Virus record (IMG/VR): IMGVR_UViG_3300030117_004241
Span: 1 to 23,247 of that record
Strand: one strand, 5' to 3'
DNA length: 23,247 nt
From: a virus
A model generated the notes under the pieces. That model had not been told where the DNA came from. It ran no database searches and was given only the letters and a program-made list of their open reading frames with translations. Below, in pieces: positions 1-9,250 of the stretch (positions are counted from its first letter, which is position 1; each line of letters opens with the position of its first letter). The position numbers were made by a program, and so were the translations under genes.

Positions 1-135
1 ACCAGCAGTATTTACATTAGATACTGCAATTTGTGTATCTTTTGTATGGGCATATTTAATCCAAAACGAAATAGTAAACTTATCTGCATTTGTTGGTGTA
101 CTTGAAAAATTTCTAGTTAAATATCCGTATGCCAT
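1..135 (-). CDS. LamG-like phage tail protein, N-terminal 45 residues only (cut by window edge)
   Basis: The frame opens with ATG at 135 and stays open to the window edge, so only 45 residues are visible. AGGAG lies just upstream and overlaps the TAG stop of the tail fibre gene, so the two are translationally coupled. The visible protein (MAYGYLTRNFSS..., then FTISFWIKY) looks like the first strands of a LamG/concanavalin A-like lectin fold, in which an 'FT-x-S-x-W-x-K' strand is typical; marine phage tail proteins often begin this way. The likely role is carbohydrate binding at the tail tip or an accessory fibre. The family call rests on a short stretch and is an inference; the position next to the tail fibre supports it. 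Confidence 0.6.
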   Translation of the reverse strand, partial: MAYGYLTRNFSSTPTNADKFTISFWIKYAHTKDTQIAVSNVNTAG

Positions 136-146
136 ATTATTATCTC

Positions 147-2012
147 CTAATGACTAAAACACCCTGAGTTATTCATACCCACTGATATAGTTATACTAAA
201 TGCTCTGTCTGCTGTTTGCGATTCTGCATCTGTTGCTCGTAGGGTAAAGTTATATGTGGTCTCGCTCGATGGACTAGGAGCTGTGCCAGTAATAGCTCCT
301 GTAGACGAGTTGAGGGTTAAATTCATTGTACTCGCTGGTGTATTTGAGTTGCTTGTAAGCACGCTTGTGGTTTCACTAAACGCTACTGTTGAGTCTGACG
401 TAGCATCTACATCTAAAGATACTGACGCTCCAGCTGCTACTTCGCCTAAACTTCCAGCTGCTGTAGACCATGTAGGTGCATCAGATACTGTGAGTATTGC
501 TGAACCAGATCTGACCGCTAAACCATCAGGGTTTTCAACACGTATAAAATATGTGCCATCTGTAGGTAGTGTCACATTAACTGTAAGTTGTGTTGCTGAG
601 TCTCTAACAATACTATTTGGTAGAGTGATAACACCTGTTGAAGCAATAAATTCTACGTTAGGTGTAACTACATAATTCGTTCCTGTTATAACTATATTAG
701 TTGCTGTATTAGGTATGGTATCTGGAGAAATTGAGCTGATCGTAGGTTTAGTTTCACCTGTACTTGTATTAGTTATGGTAATAGTCTCATCGCCGCCATC
801 GTTTGTTTCTGTTAGTGATATGTTAGTACCAGCTGTTAGCTTATTAATTAATAAATCTGGTGTCGTATCGTTTGCTGATATTGCTACGTTAGTATCTGTA
901 TTTGCTACTACTGACCAAGCACTACCAGTCCAATACTTTAATTGATTAGATGAGGTATTATAATTTAAGTCACCAGCATCATTATCACTACCAGGATCTC
1001 CTGCTGTTACCCTGTACCTTGCTGCAAAATCATTGATACCTGATACATTGCTTGCTACTGTTGTCACATTTGCAGCTATACCAGCAACTGTAGTTACGTT
1101 AGAAGAAACGCCGGCGACGGTCGTTACATTAGACGCGACGCCGGCAACAGTTGTCACGTTTGAGGAAATACCTGCTACGGTTGTGACATTGCTGGATATA
1201 CCCGCAACAGTTGTAATATTCGATGCAATACCTGCTAAGGTGTCCATGTTAGTTACATTATCAGAAGTTCCTAATGTATTCATATCTGAGACTATATCAG
1301 TAGTTCCTAATATTGCTAGATCGGCAACTGCGTCTGCAGTACCTAGTCTTCCGATCTCTGTAGCTTTACCTGCAACAGCTCCAATGTCCGTTGCGTCGGC
1401 AGCGACAGCATTAATGTTAGTTGCATTACCTGCAACTGATGTAACGTTAGACGAGATTCCAGCGACAGTTGTAATGTCTGATGTAATACCTGCTAGTGTA
1501 TCAAGATTCGCGGTTGTTGGTCCCATTTCAATACCATCACCGTCTGAATTTACTTTTAAAACTTTGTCTGCTACGAGCTCCGCGCATGTAATATTCGTCG
1601 TAGCAGAGGTCTCTTGGACCTTAATAGAACGATCTGCGACCTCAGATATTTGAGCTGCAATCATTGTTAATTTGTCGAGAGCTGCTTCATGAGTCTCAGC
1701 TCCGAAGGCGTCGCCTTCTACGTAATCTGTTTCCTGAGTGAGTGGTACGTTACGCATGATTACGATCTTATGTGTATCAGGTAACGCGGTATTTACCGTA
1801 ACAGTAGCATAGTTTGTAGAAGCATTAATAGCTACAGAATAGTCATATGTCCCTGAACCATCCTTTGTTTGTAATGTTTGAACACCAGTGGCTATAACGA
1901 CAGTATAGACCTTAATCTCTGTCGCTGCAGCGACAGGAGCATTAAACGGGAACTCGGTCGTTGAACCGTTCCCCGTACTTACCGATCTTGATAATGCGGC
2001 ACCTACTGTCAT
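147..2012 (-). CDS. Tail fibre protein with T7-like N-terminus, decapeptide repeats and Ig-like C-terminal domains
   Basis: 621 aa. Residues 1-150 resemble the N-terminal tail-attachment domain of T7 gp17-type fibres (STGNGSTTEFPF, then VYIM/IVIMRNVP and a coiled-coil-prone stretch ALDKLTMIAAQISEVADRSI). Residues about 171-320 are tandem ten-residue repeats of the type G(I/V)xSNVTTVA, expected to form a fibrous shaft. Residues about 335-370 hold a GDLNYNTSSNQLKYWTGSAW motif seen in many phage fibres. Residues about 422-510 look like an IPT/TIG Ig-like domain, and 511-612 like a He_PIG/cadherin-type Ig domain (LNSSTGAITGTAP). The tip probably binds the host receptor. AGGAG precedes the ATG. 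There is no enzymatic motif and no visible chaperone domain. The domain names are family recognition by eye. Confidence 0.85.
   Translation of the reverse strand: MTVGAALSRSVSTGNGSTTEFPFNAPVAAATEIKVYTVVIATGVQTLQTKDGSGTYDYSVAINASTNYATVTVNTALPDTHKIVIMRNVPLTQETDYVEGDAFGAETHEAALDKLTMIAAQISEVADRSIKVQETSATTNITCAELVADKVLKVNSDGDGIEMGPTTANLDTLAGITSDITTVAGISSNVTSVAGNATNINAVAADATDIGAVAGKATEIGRLGTADAVADLAILGTTDIVSDMNTLGTSDNVTNMDTLAGIASNITTVAGISSNVTTVAGISSNVTTVAGVASNVTTVAGVSSNVTTVAGIAANVTTVASNVSGINDFAARYRVTAGDPGSDNDAGDLNYNTSSNQLKYWTGSAWSVVANTDTNVAISANDTTPDLLINKLTAGTNISLTETNDGGDETITITNTSTGETKPTISSISPDTIPNTATNIVITGTNYVVTPNVEFIASTGVITLPNSIVRDSATQLTVNVTLPTDGTYFIRVENPDGLAVRSGSAILTVSDAPTWSTAAGSLGEVAAGASVSLDVDATSDSTVAFSETTSVLTSNSNTPASTMNLTLNSSTGAITGTAPSPSSETTYNFTLRATDAESQTADRAFSITISVGMNNSGCFSH
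1053..1502 (-). repeat. 30-bp tandem repeats encoding the fibre decapeptide
   Basis: This stretch of the fibre gene encodes residues 171-320. The period is exactly 10 residues (30 bp). The clearest units are residues 261-320: GIASNITTVA, GISSNVTTVA, GISSNVTTVA, GVASNVTTVA, GVSSNVTTVA, GIAANVTTVA. Residues 171-260 carry more degenerate versions (TSDITTVAGI, NATNINAVAA, DATDIGAVAG). The DNA copies differ mostly at third codon positions although the peptides are nearly identical. Confidence 0.9.
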
Positions 2013-2014
2013 TC

Positions 2015-4798
2015 TTACATACTCCTAGGAACAAAGTATCTTTGTTCACTGTCCCTCATTATACGACGTTCCTCCCTTTGAAGATACCCTGGATTTGATA
2101 GCTCAAACAACCAGTTGTATAATAAGTAATCTTGTATCATTCTACCATAAAATAGGTTTTGATAAGGGGCATTGTTTTTAAGTAATCTTGCTAATTCTGC
2201 TGGTTTTTTATTTAGGTCAGCATAAAGTACTTCAAGAATGTCCTCTGCAAGAGAGGCTGTTGGCCCGCCAAGTTGATCCGCTAGTGACCTACCATACATG
2301 TTACCCAGCACCATATCTCCGTAAATACCTAGAGCGCCACCTTGCATTATTGAATCCATAACAAACCGTGCATTAAAAGCTCTAGGTGTTCGTCCTTTAA
2401 ATGCTTCTTTTGTCTGTATGGCTACCATACCAAGAATCGAAGACCCAAGTATTAGTGTAAACATACCCATATAATTATTTTCACCTGTATAACTTTTAGC
2501 ATAAAGTTTATTAAGCATAGCTTTACGTACTACGGTTACTGGAAATGTTTTAAATAACATTGCATGCCGCATAAACTCACCCATACCTGAACCAGCCTTC
2601 GTACCTTGTTTCATTAATGCTTGTTCCCAAGCACCAGGAATCATAATACCGTTTCTAGATGTGTCGTTAACCATGGTTGTAAACCTACGTTTAATAGTAT
2701 CTAAATAATCAGACGGGTTTCTAATAAATCTAAGTGATTCACCTTTTATAACGGTATCTATGTTTTTAAAGTCACTAGCATCTTTTATAGCAGCATTAAT
2801 ATCATCTTTTAAAGTACCTTTAAATTCCATGTCCATTACAGAGAAAATTTCATCTCTTCCTTCAAATTTTTTAACAGCATGCTTTCTAAGTATATCCCAT
2901 TCTTTAGCTCCGATCCTGTAGTCTTGTAGTGTTTTTCGTACGTCAGGCATTAACTTATCAAAAGATTTGTTTTTATGACTAGCAATGTGGTTCATGAAAG
3001 TAAACCCCATACCTATAGCATGACTATCATTCCACCAAGACATTAAGTTAAGATTAAAAAATTGATTTTGTAGTCGAGTCAGTACCCCTGGGTAGTTATT
3101 TGTACCTATACCAACTTTAGCAAATAAAGATCCTTTAAACATTTGTATACCAAGACCAAGAGAGTTAGCATACTTTCTTCTAATTTTACTTTGGCCACCA
3201 AGACCATCAAAGATATTACCTATAGTTCTAAAAAGTGCCTCTGTCCCACCCATACCTGAATTAGTTAATGCTCCTACTTGAAAGGCTATGTCACCAAAAG
3301 CTGAAATAGTAGCTTGGCCTAGTTTAGCCATAACTTGACCAACCCTTACAGCCCTTGAATAAAAAGCAACATGGTTAGCAAACTCACCAGCCTCAAGTAT
3401 ATTTGCACTACCATCTAATTCAGCCATCCAATGCCTAAACCTTCTAGGTAGACCTGACTCTATCTCTACTTCACTCGCCCTTAAACGTTTAGTACTAAAT
3501 CCTATTTCTTTTTCTAGACTTTTTATCTTTTTAGTATTCTTAGCACTACGTACTTTTTTTAATTCTCTTATTTCAGCTTGTGCTTTCTTTATTCTATCTT
3601 TAACTATGCTAACGGTTTTATTGAGCATACTTCGAATAGCTATATTTGGGTTTGTACCAAGTTCTCTTAGCAGTACATTATTATTTACTTGACCAGTTAT
3701 TTGATTATAGACTGATTCAACTAGTGACCTTTTAATATATTTATCTTTATACATTTTTGCTGCTTCACCTGACTTAAATTTAATTTGAGCCGGTGTAGAT
3801 TCTTTTGCAGCAACATTACGTTTTCCAGTATAAGCTTTTCTAACAATATTTTGAATTCTTTGAACAAAGGGGTTCATACCAGTATTTGCAAAATTATAAG
3901 ATTCACCGTTATAGATCATATTTCTACCTGACACAATAGTGTCCCAAAGATTATCTAAGTATATGTCCATTGATTCAGCACTATCGTGCCTTAGTACTGC
4001 TCCTTCATGGTCTACTAAAACAGTATTTTCAGTGTCCATATTGTCTCTCATAAAAGCTTTCCACTCATCCTTATCTGCTTTATAAAGAGTTGTTGTATCG
4101 TGGCCCATGAGACCAAATATTTCTTCAAAAGCATCTTCGGATCTTGACTTATGGACTGCATATTTTCTAGAAGTATTAGCCCTAGCTTCCCAATTTTTAA
4201 TAAGAATTCTTGCTATTTTTTCTGCTGCTTTTTCTTTTGCACCTGTTGCTTTAAACTCAGGGTCTTTTAAAACTTTATAACCCACTGTATAAATAGTTTG
4301 TTCCATTTTAGTATCTCTAAAAATATCAAGTACATTAGCCTCTTTTAAGTCATTTTCAAGTGCACCTAATTCCGCTTCTCTTTCTGTGTGCTGCATTGTA
4401 TCAATAGAGTTTCTTGAACCTGTTTGTGGTCCTAAACCGCCTTCCCTATCAAATGTTTTTATTTTTCCAACCAGTAAAGCTTCAAGAGCACCTAGTGGGT
4501 CATCAGCTTTACTAATAAGCTCTAGTTGAGTTTCTTGTGTAATGTGATCGTGTAAGATAGCTTTCTTTTGTAAATCCTGAGCTACTCTAACTTCAGCAAG
4601 AACTTCTTGGGTTAACTCACTGTCTGACCTGTCAAACATTTTCTTCTTACTTTGTTTAGCTACAAATATATCAACTAACTCATCTATTAGTTGAGTAACA
4701 CCTTCACCAGATAAAGTTTGACCGTCTTGTTGTAACCCTTTTACATTAATAAGGTGTTTGCGTAAAGCTTCTCTTAATTTTCCTAAATCACAACTCAT
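2015..4798 (-). CDS. Large structural / internal virion protein (gp16-like C-terminal part)
   Basis: 927 aa. The ATG overlaps the previous stop as ATGA, implying coupled translation. The N-terminal 250 residues are charged and helical. Around residues 395-450 there is a very basic Lys/Arg-rich helix with coiled-coil character (KDRIKKAQAEIRELKK, KKIKSLEKEI). Further on come hydrophobic helices, including one near residues 770-790 (FTLILGSSILGMVAIQ) and a Gly/Ala-rich stretch (MQGGALGIYGDMVLG). The C-terminus (NLFYGRMIQDYLLYNWL, then NPGYLQREERR) matches the ending common in large podovirus virion proteins next to the tail. The likely role is an ejection protein leaving the capsid with the DNA. 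No catalytic motif was found. The exact family is an inference from position, size and C-terminus. Confidence 0.75.
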   Translation of the reverse strand: MSCDLGKLREALRKHLINVKGLQQDGQTLSGEGVTQLIDELVDIFVAKQSKKKMFDRSDSELTQEVLAEVRVAQDLQKKAILHDHITQETQLELISKADDPLGALEALLVGKIKTFDREGGLGPQTGSRNSIDTMQHTEREAELGALENDLKEANVLDIFRDTKMEQTIYTVGYKVLKDPEFKATGAKEKAAEKIARILIKNWEARANTSRKYAVHKSRSEDAFEEIFGLMGHDTTTLYKADKDEWKAFMRDNMDTENTVLVDHEGAVLRHDSAESMDIYLDNLWDTIVSGRNMIYNGESYNFANTGMNPFVQRIQNIVRKAYTGKRNVAAKESTPAQIKFKSGEAAKMYKDKYIKRSLVESVYNQITGQVNNNVLLRELGTNPNIAIRSMLNKTVSIVKDRIKKAQAEIRELKKVRSAKNTKKIKSLEKEIGFSTKRLRASEVEIESGLPRRFRHWMAELDGSANILEAGEFANHVAFYSRAVRVGQVMAKLGQATISAFGDIAFQVGALTNSGMGGTEALFRTIGNIFDGLGGQSKIRRKYANSLGLGIQMFKGSLFAKVGIGTNNYPGVLTRLQNQFFNLNLMSWWNDSHAIGMGFTFMNHIASHKNKSFDKLMPDVRKTLQDYRIGAKEWDILRKHAVKKFEGRDEIFSVMDMEFKGTLKDDINAAIKDASDFKNIDTVIKGESLRFIRNPSDYLDTIKRRFTTMVNDTSRNGIMIPGAWEQALMKQGTKAGSGMGEFMRHAMLFKTFPVTVVRKAMLNKLYAKSYTGENNYMGMFTLILGSSILGMVAIQTKEAFKGRTPRAFNARFVMDSIMQGGALGIYGDMVLGNMYGRSLADQLGGPTASLAEDILEVLYADLNKKPAELARLLKNNAPYQNLFYGRMIQDYLLYNWLFELSNPGYLQREERRIMRDSEQRYFVPRSM

Positions 4799-6723
4799 TT
4801 TAGCGTCTCCTTACAATTTATTATTCTTTTATATATTGAACGTACATTATCATTGTCTAAAGTTCCTTTAAAAGTTGCATCAATTTCATCTAATTGTAAT
4901 TTCACAGACTTATAACCTTCTGGATCCATTCCTTTAGCTATTGCTTCTAGGTCTTCTACTTCTTTAGCTACGGCATTTGGGTCATCACCAAGGTTTTTGT
5001 ATTCTTCAGAAGCAGCATCATTGTTCATTTGTTTTTTAGTTGGTGGGTTACCAGCCATTGAAGAATCATTCAAGTCTCTAAGTGCTTCTAAAATTTTCTG
5101 TGCTTTTTCAACTCTTGGATCTCCGAGCCATTGAGCTCTACCAGCCAAACCCTCAGTTGCCATATACCTGCCGTTTGGGTCAAATAAAGCTAATACCTCA
5201 TCAATTTGTTGTTGTGATTTTTGATTTTCTGTTAGTACTCTAATTAGTTCTTTTTCAGAGTCCGCAATCTTTTTAGCTTTAGTTTTTTCTTTTTGAACAG
5301 CTACTTGATATTCTTGTAGCTGACTAGATTTTAATTTAGCAGGGTCTCCAAAAATTTTTTCTAAACTTTGTGCTCTACCATTCACTTCTATTCCAGGTTG
5401 GTTGTCTCTAACAGTAACCTCATGCCTTTCAATTCTATCAATTAATTTTAGTGCCTGCTGAGCAGCTGGAGTGTTAAGATCTGCTTTTATATCGGAAAGT
5501 GCTTGTTCAGTTCTTGCAAACTCATCAGCAAGTATTGTTTTTTGTTTTTCAGTTAAATCAGATCTTTCAGCTTTGTTTTTTAATCTTCTATATCTCTCTA
5601 ATAGTTTATGTTGTTTAGACCTAACTGCTAAAATTTCGTCTAGATCTGCAAAGGTTAAGTTATTTTTTTCTACTTTAATTATTTCATCTGCTTTAGACAC
5701 ATCAACATCTCTACCATTTTCTACATCGTCACCTGCTTTCCATATTTTGAATTGAAGTTCTCTTGAAGTTAAACCTCCTTCAAAGGGGTTTTCACTCCAA
5801 TTCCTACCTTTTTCATATTCTATAAACTTTAGTGAAATTGAGTCTCTAGGACCTCTATACGGTTGAGGTATAATTTCACCTGCTTCATTTCTTCGTACTG
5901 TTATATTATAAGGAACATCAACACCTTGTGCTGTTCTTTCTATTCTAGTAGTAGGTCTAAATAATGACCTAGCATCCATACCTGTCATATGACCAAAAGT
6001 ACCAAGAACACCTGAAAAAGTTGTACCAAAAGCTATGTTTATTACTGAGTTAAGTGCTGTATAGTCTAGTTGTTCTTGACGAGCTGCTGTAGCAATAGGA
6101 ACCTCTAAAATAGCAGAAGCCATAAAACCTGTTCCTGCACTAAGCTTAATGTTTGCACCAAGACGACTAGAGTTTTGTAGTCTAGAAACTAACCAAGCAG
6201 GTCTAGTAAACGCAGCCATAAACATAAAAGGAAGGTTTAATGGGTCTAAAATAGCTGCTCCCATTTCAATACCTAAACCTTTCCACCACTGAGCGCCTTC
6301 AGCTTCAGATAACATCCTATTATTTCTCATACTAGTTCTTTTACGATCTATCAACCTATTTAAACGAACGTTTGAAATAGGACCGTCAAGTTCTAAATGC
6401 TTAGATAACCCCATATCACTAATAATTTTTTTGGCGTCACTTTCCTCTAGTATTTCAAATTTTTTTAAACCATCAGTAGGGTTTAGTGAAACTAAATGAT
6501 CAACTTCCTCAGCACTTAATGAGCCACCTCTTATAGCTTTTTGTTCAAAGCTTTTTATTAAACTTGTATCATACAACCGTTTAAGAGACATAGAACCTGT
6601 ATAATTCCAACCTCTTTCCCAAGCAGCATCACTTACTGTAGTAGAACCTATATCTAACCGGTTCCATAAAGAACCATGACCTCCTGTATCTGAATGTCGT
6701 TGTTGTATTCTAAAAAAGTTCAT
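4795..6723 (-). CDS. Putative internal virion/ejection protein (gp16-like central part)
   Basis: 642 aa, linked to both neighbours by 4-nt ATGA overlaps. Residues 1-140 are polar. Residues about 145-250 hold three hydrophobic or amphipathic segments (GLGIEMGAAILDPLNLPFMF, SAGTGFMASAILEVPIAT, VINIAFGTTFSGVLGTFG), a pattern seen in the membrane-active part of T7 gp16-like ejection proteins. Residues about 350-510 are highly charged and coiled-coil prone, and the C-terminus is acidic. Ejection proteins of this kind form a channel across the host envelope for DNA entry. No Glu-Ser/Thr transglycosylase signature of the SLT type is visible at the N-terminus, unlike T7 gp16. The family assignment is inferred from location and architecture. 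Confidence 0.7.
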   Translation of the reverse strand: MNFFRIQQRHSDTGGHGSLWNRLDIGSTTVSDAAWERGWNYTGSMSLKRLYDTSLIKSFEQKAIRGGSLSAEEVDHLVSLNPTDGLKKFEILEESDAKKIISDMGLSKHLELDGPISNVRLNRLIDRKRTSMRNNRMLSEAEGAQWWKGLGIEMGAAILDPLNLPFMFMAAFTRPAWLVSRLQNSSRLGANIKLSAGTGFMASAILEVPIATAARQEQLDYTALNSVINIAFGTTFSGVLGTFGHMTGMDARSLFRPTTRIERTAQGVDVPYNITVRRNEAGEIIPQPYRGPRDSISLKFIEYEKGRNWSENPFEGGLTSRELQFKIWKAGDDVENGRDVDVSKADEIIKVEKNNLTFADLDEILAVRSKQHKLLERYRRLKNKAERSDLTEKQKTILADEFARTEQALSDIKADLNTPAAQQALKLIDRIERHEVTVRDNQPGIEVNGRAQSLEKIFGDPAKLKSSQLQEYQVAVQKEKTKAKKIADSEKELIRVLTENQKSQQQIDEVLALFDPNGRYMATEGLAGRAQWLGDPRVEKAQKILEALRDLNDSSMAGNPPTKKQMNNDAASEEYKNLGDDPNAVAKEVEDLEAIAKGMDPEGYKSVKLQLDEIDATFKGTLDNDNVRSIYKRIINCKETLK

Positions 6724-8255
6724 TTTGGAAACTTACCTTCTCTAGTGTTATTATACCAATTTCCAGCTTCAACTAATATATTGTCGCTGCTCAGTATTCG
6801 ATCGTAGGTAAACATTACCTCACCACCATTTTTTCCTACAATATTTTTATGTATAAATAGTTCATTCATCTGGACCGCAAAACCATCTCGACCGTCTCTT
6901 GTGTTAACAAGCCTCATATGGTCTGTTAGTTTGCCTATTGTATATTCTCGTAAATCTCTATCAGTAGCTGCATTTATTTCTGCTTCTAGTTTATCACTAA
7001 TTTCTCCGCTTTCTGGCATCATTTCTTTTTCGTTCATCGCATATAATTGCTGTCTAAAGTGATCGGTCATTAGATTACCTTCGTCATATATTTCTTTAGC
7101 GATAAATTGACGGAAATAAGTATGCCCAAATTCGTTCATAAATTCTTCAACTTTATCATCTGAGCCTTGTCCAAACTTCTCGACTAAAAAACTTCTATCA
7201 ACCATAGCGAGTATCTCCATAGGGCCTGTTTTTACTATTTTACCATTTGTAAAAAACTCACGTTCTATTATATCTGCTGCAGCAGAAGCAGAGTGACCAT
7301 CTTGCATATAACGATAAATCAATTGTTTCATTTTTGTGTTAAAAGCATCTGTAGGAGGATTTTCTTCAGGAAAAAATATTCTAGAATATGTAAGAGTTAA
7401 AGCTTGAGCTTCCTCACCTATGTTATGTCCTGGAATGAGGCCTCCAGTAGCCTCAAAATCGCTAATGTCTTTATCTTTAGCAGTAGCATTAAACCAAATA
7501 CTTCGATGTGCTTCAGTTGAGGCTCCAAAACCAATTTGATCAATTGGGGTTGGCCCACCTTCTTCACCTGATAAAGCATACAGTAAATCACCATACAAAT
7601 CATCTCCAAGATCGTTTTTCATTTGTGATAAATAGGCAACTTTTCCAGCAGCATCCATTTGACTATAATTTTTTGCTTGTTCTTGTATAAAAGCCTTACC
7701 AAAACCGTGGTCTAAATTTATCCCAGCACTTTCAGCTATAATTTTAAGGTTTTCATGGTACGGTTGAGTCCCAGGCTTATGACCATCCAGTAATTCTTTT
7801 GCTCCAGGAACCGTGTCTAAAATAAAACCAACCTTATCAGATTTAAATTGGTTATGTCTAGCACTAAAACCGTTCATTGTTTTACTTAATATATCACCTG
7901 CAGTAGCCTTATTTCCAAAGTCAAGACCATATTTATCTCTTAATATTTGAGTAGCTTGAAAAGGGTCACCACCGTTCATATATACTTCTTCACTTGCGTT
8001 TATCAAATCTCTCTGAAAATTTTGCATATATTCTGTGTCATTAATTTTACCTGTTAAAATTTGAATATTTGTACCTGCAGATTTATTAGATGATCTTTTC
8101 ATACCGGCTTCTAAAAGCATACTACCAATTTTTGTAAAAGTTTGACCATAATCAGCTGATGTACTTCCAGAAGATTTAATAGCTGCTGGTGAATAACCTG
8201 TCCCTGAAGGTAAGCTTACATTTACACTAGACGTATATTTTTTTATGTTAGCCAT
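6720..8255 (-). CDS. Putative internal virion protein (gp15-like position)
   Basis: 511 aa. The start codon overlaps the upstream stop by one base (TAATG) and the stop overlaps the downstream ATG by four. The first 40 residues are low-complexity Ser/Thr/Gly (SSVNVSLPSGTGYSPAA), typical of a flexible arm; the remainder is a soluble, mixed-charge, mostly helical protein with no transmembrane segment or catalytic motif. It occupies the place of T7 gp15 between the gp14-like and gp16-like proteins, so an internal core role is likely. I do not recognise the sequence itself, and a different virion role cannot be excluded. Confidence 0.65.
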   Translation of the reverse strand: MANIKKYTSSVNVSLPSGTGYSPAAIKSSGSTSADYGQTFTKIGSMLLEAGMKRSSNKSAGTNIQILTGKINDTEYMQNFQRDLINASEEVYMNGGDPFQATQILRDKYGLDFGNKATAGDILSKTMNGFSARHNQFKSDKVGFILDTVPGAKELLDGHKPGTQPYHENLKIIAESAGINLDHGFGKAFIQEQAKNYSQMDAAGKVAYLSQMKNDLGDDLYGDLLYALSGEEGGPTPIDQIGFGASTEAHRSIWFNATAKDKDISDFEATGGLIPGHNIGEEAQALTLTYSRIFFPEENPPTDAFNTKMKQLIYRYMQDGHSASAAADIIEREFFTNGKIVKTGPMEILAMVDRSFLVEKFGQGSDDKVEEFMNEFGHTYFRQFIAKEIYDEGNLMTDHFRQQLYAMNEKEMMPESGEISDKLEAEINAATDRDLREYTIGKLTDHMRLVNTRDGRDGFAVQMNELFIHKNIVGKNGGEVMFTYDRILSSDNILVEAGNWYNNTREGKFPK

Positions 8256-9250
8256 TATATCATTAACCTCGAAAGATGTTTGCTAATTCTCTTACCTTGT
8301 GCTAGATTTTTAACTGGTACTGCTTCCCCACTTTCTAAAGCATTACTTAATTTACCAGAAAATATATATGTACCTTCATCATTACTTTCTACTTTTATTT
8401 CTTTACCAAACCAAGGTGTTGTTAAACATAGTTTAGTTAGCAATTCATCACTTGATAGATCGTTTAAATCTATATTAGCTAGTTTTGAGCCATCAATTTG
8501 TCCATTATTGTTTAAAATAAAAGCTTCCTCTTCTTTTAAAAAACGGTATATATTATCTATATCAGTCTTAGCCATTGTTCTGTAAGATGTCATAGCAGCA
8601 CTATATTCATTGAATAACTGCTGATCTGATAATTCATCATGTTTTCCTGATACAATTTCATCTATAAGAAAACCTGGATCTAAATTTATCATACCATCTA
8701 TATAAGCATTTTTATATGAGGTTAAAGCAGTTTTTCTTAACTCATTAGCTTGAGCTGGTGGTATAAAAGCATTATTATCTCCCATAACCATATCAAATTC
8801 TGCGACTTTAGTATCATAAGAAAGAGGGTCTTGCCTAATTGCCTCTATATTATTTTCAACTCCTTTTGTTACTAGATTAATTCTTGCTTCCATTCTAGGC
8901 CCGATCTCTACAGCAATAGCTTTATTAATCTGGTCTTTTTTAAATACTTGTGTGTATTGTCCCCAAAGTTCTTGTGCTAGTGTGTTAGGTGGTGTATAGC
9001 TCGAGTCAGCTAGTAACTCGTCTATATAATTTTTCTTTAGGTTTGTATAAGTATTAGGGTTTGTACCATCCATATAGCTTAAGTCATTCATGTAAACATC
9101 ACTATTGACTTGACTTAAAATTGAGCTGCTATGCTCTTCATTTTTTTTGTTAAGCTCAGCTGACTTATTAAACACCCAAGCTTTAGCAGCATCTACTTCT
9201 GTTTTCGGGTCTTTATTTATAGTTTGTGTTGTTCCTGGTACTTGTATCAT
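8255..9250 (-). CDS. Putative internal virion protein, unknown family
   Basis: 331 aa. I place the start at the ATG at 9250 rather than the GTG at 9262, because the ATG forms an ATGA overlap with the preceding gene and has AGGGTGG eight bases upstream. The protein (MIQVPGTTQTINKDPKTEVD...) is polar, helical and slightly acidic, without signal peptide, membrane segment or recognisable enzyme motif. Its place between the gp14-like protein and the larger internal proteins suggests it is a virion core component, perhaps an N-terminal piece of what is one longer gp15-like protein in other phages. That last idea is inference only. Confidence 0.6.
   Translation of the reverse strand: MIQVPGTTQTINKDPKTEVDAAKAWVFNKSAELNKKNEEHSSSILSQVNSDVYMNDLSYMDGTNPNTYTNLKKNYIDELLADSSYTPPNTLAQELWGQYTQVFKKDQINKAIAVEIGPRMEARINLVTKGVENNIEAIRQDPLSYDTKVAEFDMVMGDNNAFIPPAQANELRKTALTSYKNAYIDGMINLDPGFLIDEIVSGKHDELSDQQLFNEYSAAMTSYRTMAKTDIDNIYRFLKEEEAFILNNNGQIDGSKLANIDLNDLSSDELLTKLCLTTPWFGKEIKVESNDEGTYIFSGKLSNALESGEAVPVKNLAQGKRISKHLSRLMI

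Noticed and set aside
256-945. Open plus-strand frames opposite the fibre gene (256-675, 715-945)
   Set aside because: They lie wholly inside the strongly supported fibre gene, have no SD, and give hydrophobic low-complexity translations typical of antisense frames.
1033-1653. 206-codon open frame on the plus strand across the fibre repeat region
   Set aside because: It is the mirror of the decapeptide repeats: the repeated low-complexity translation follows from the 30-bp period on the minus strand, and no SD or separate coding signal was seen.
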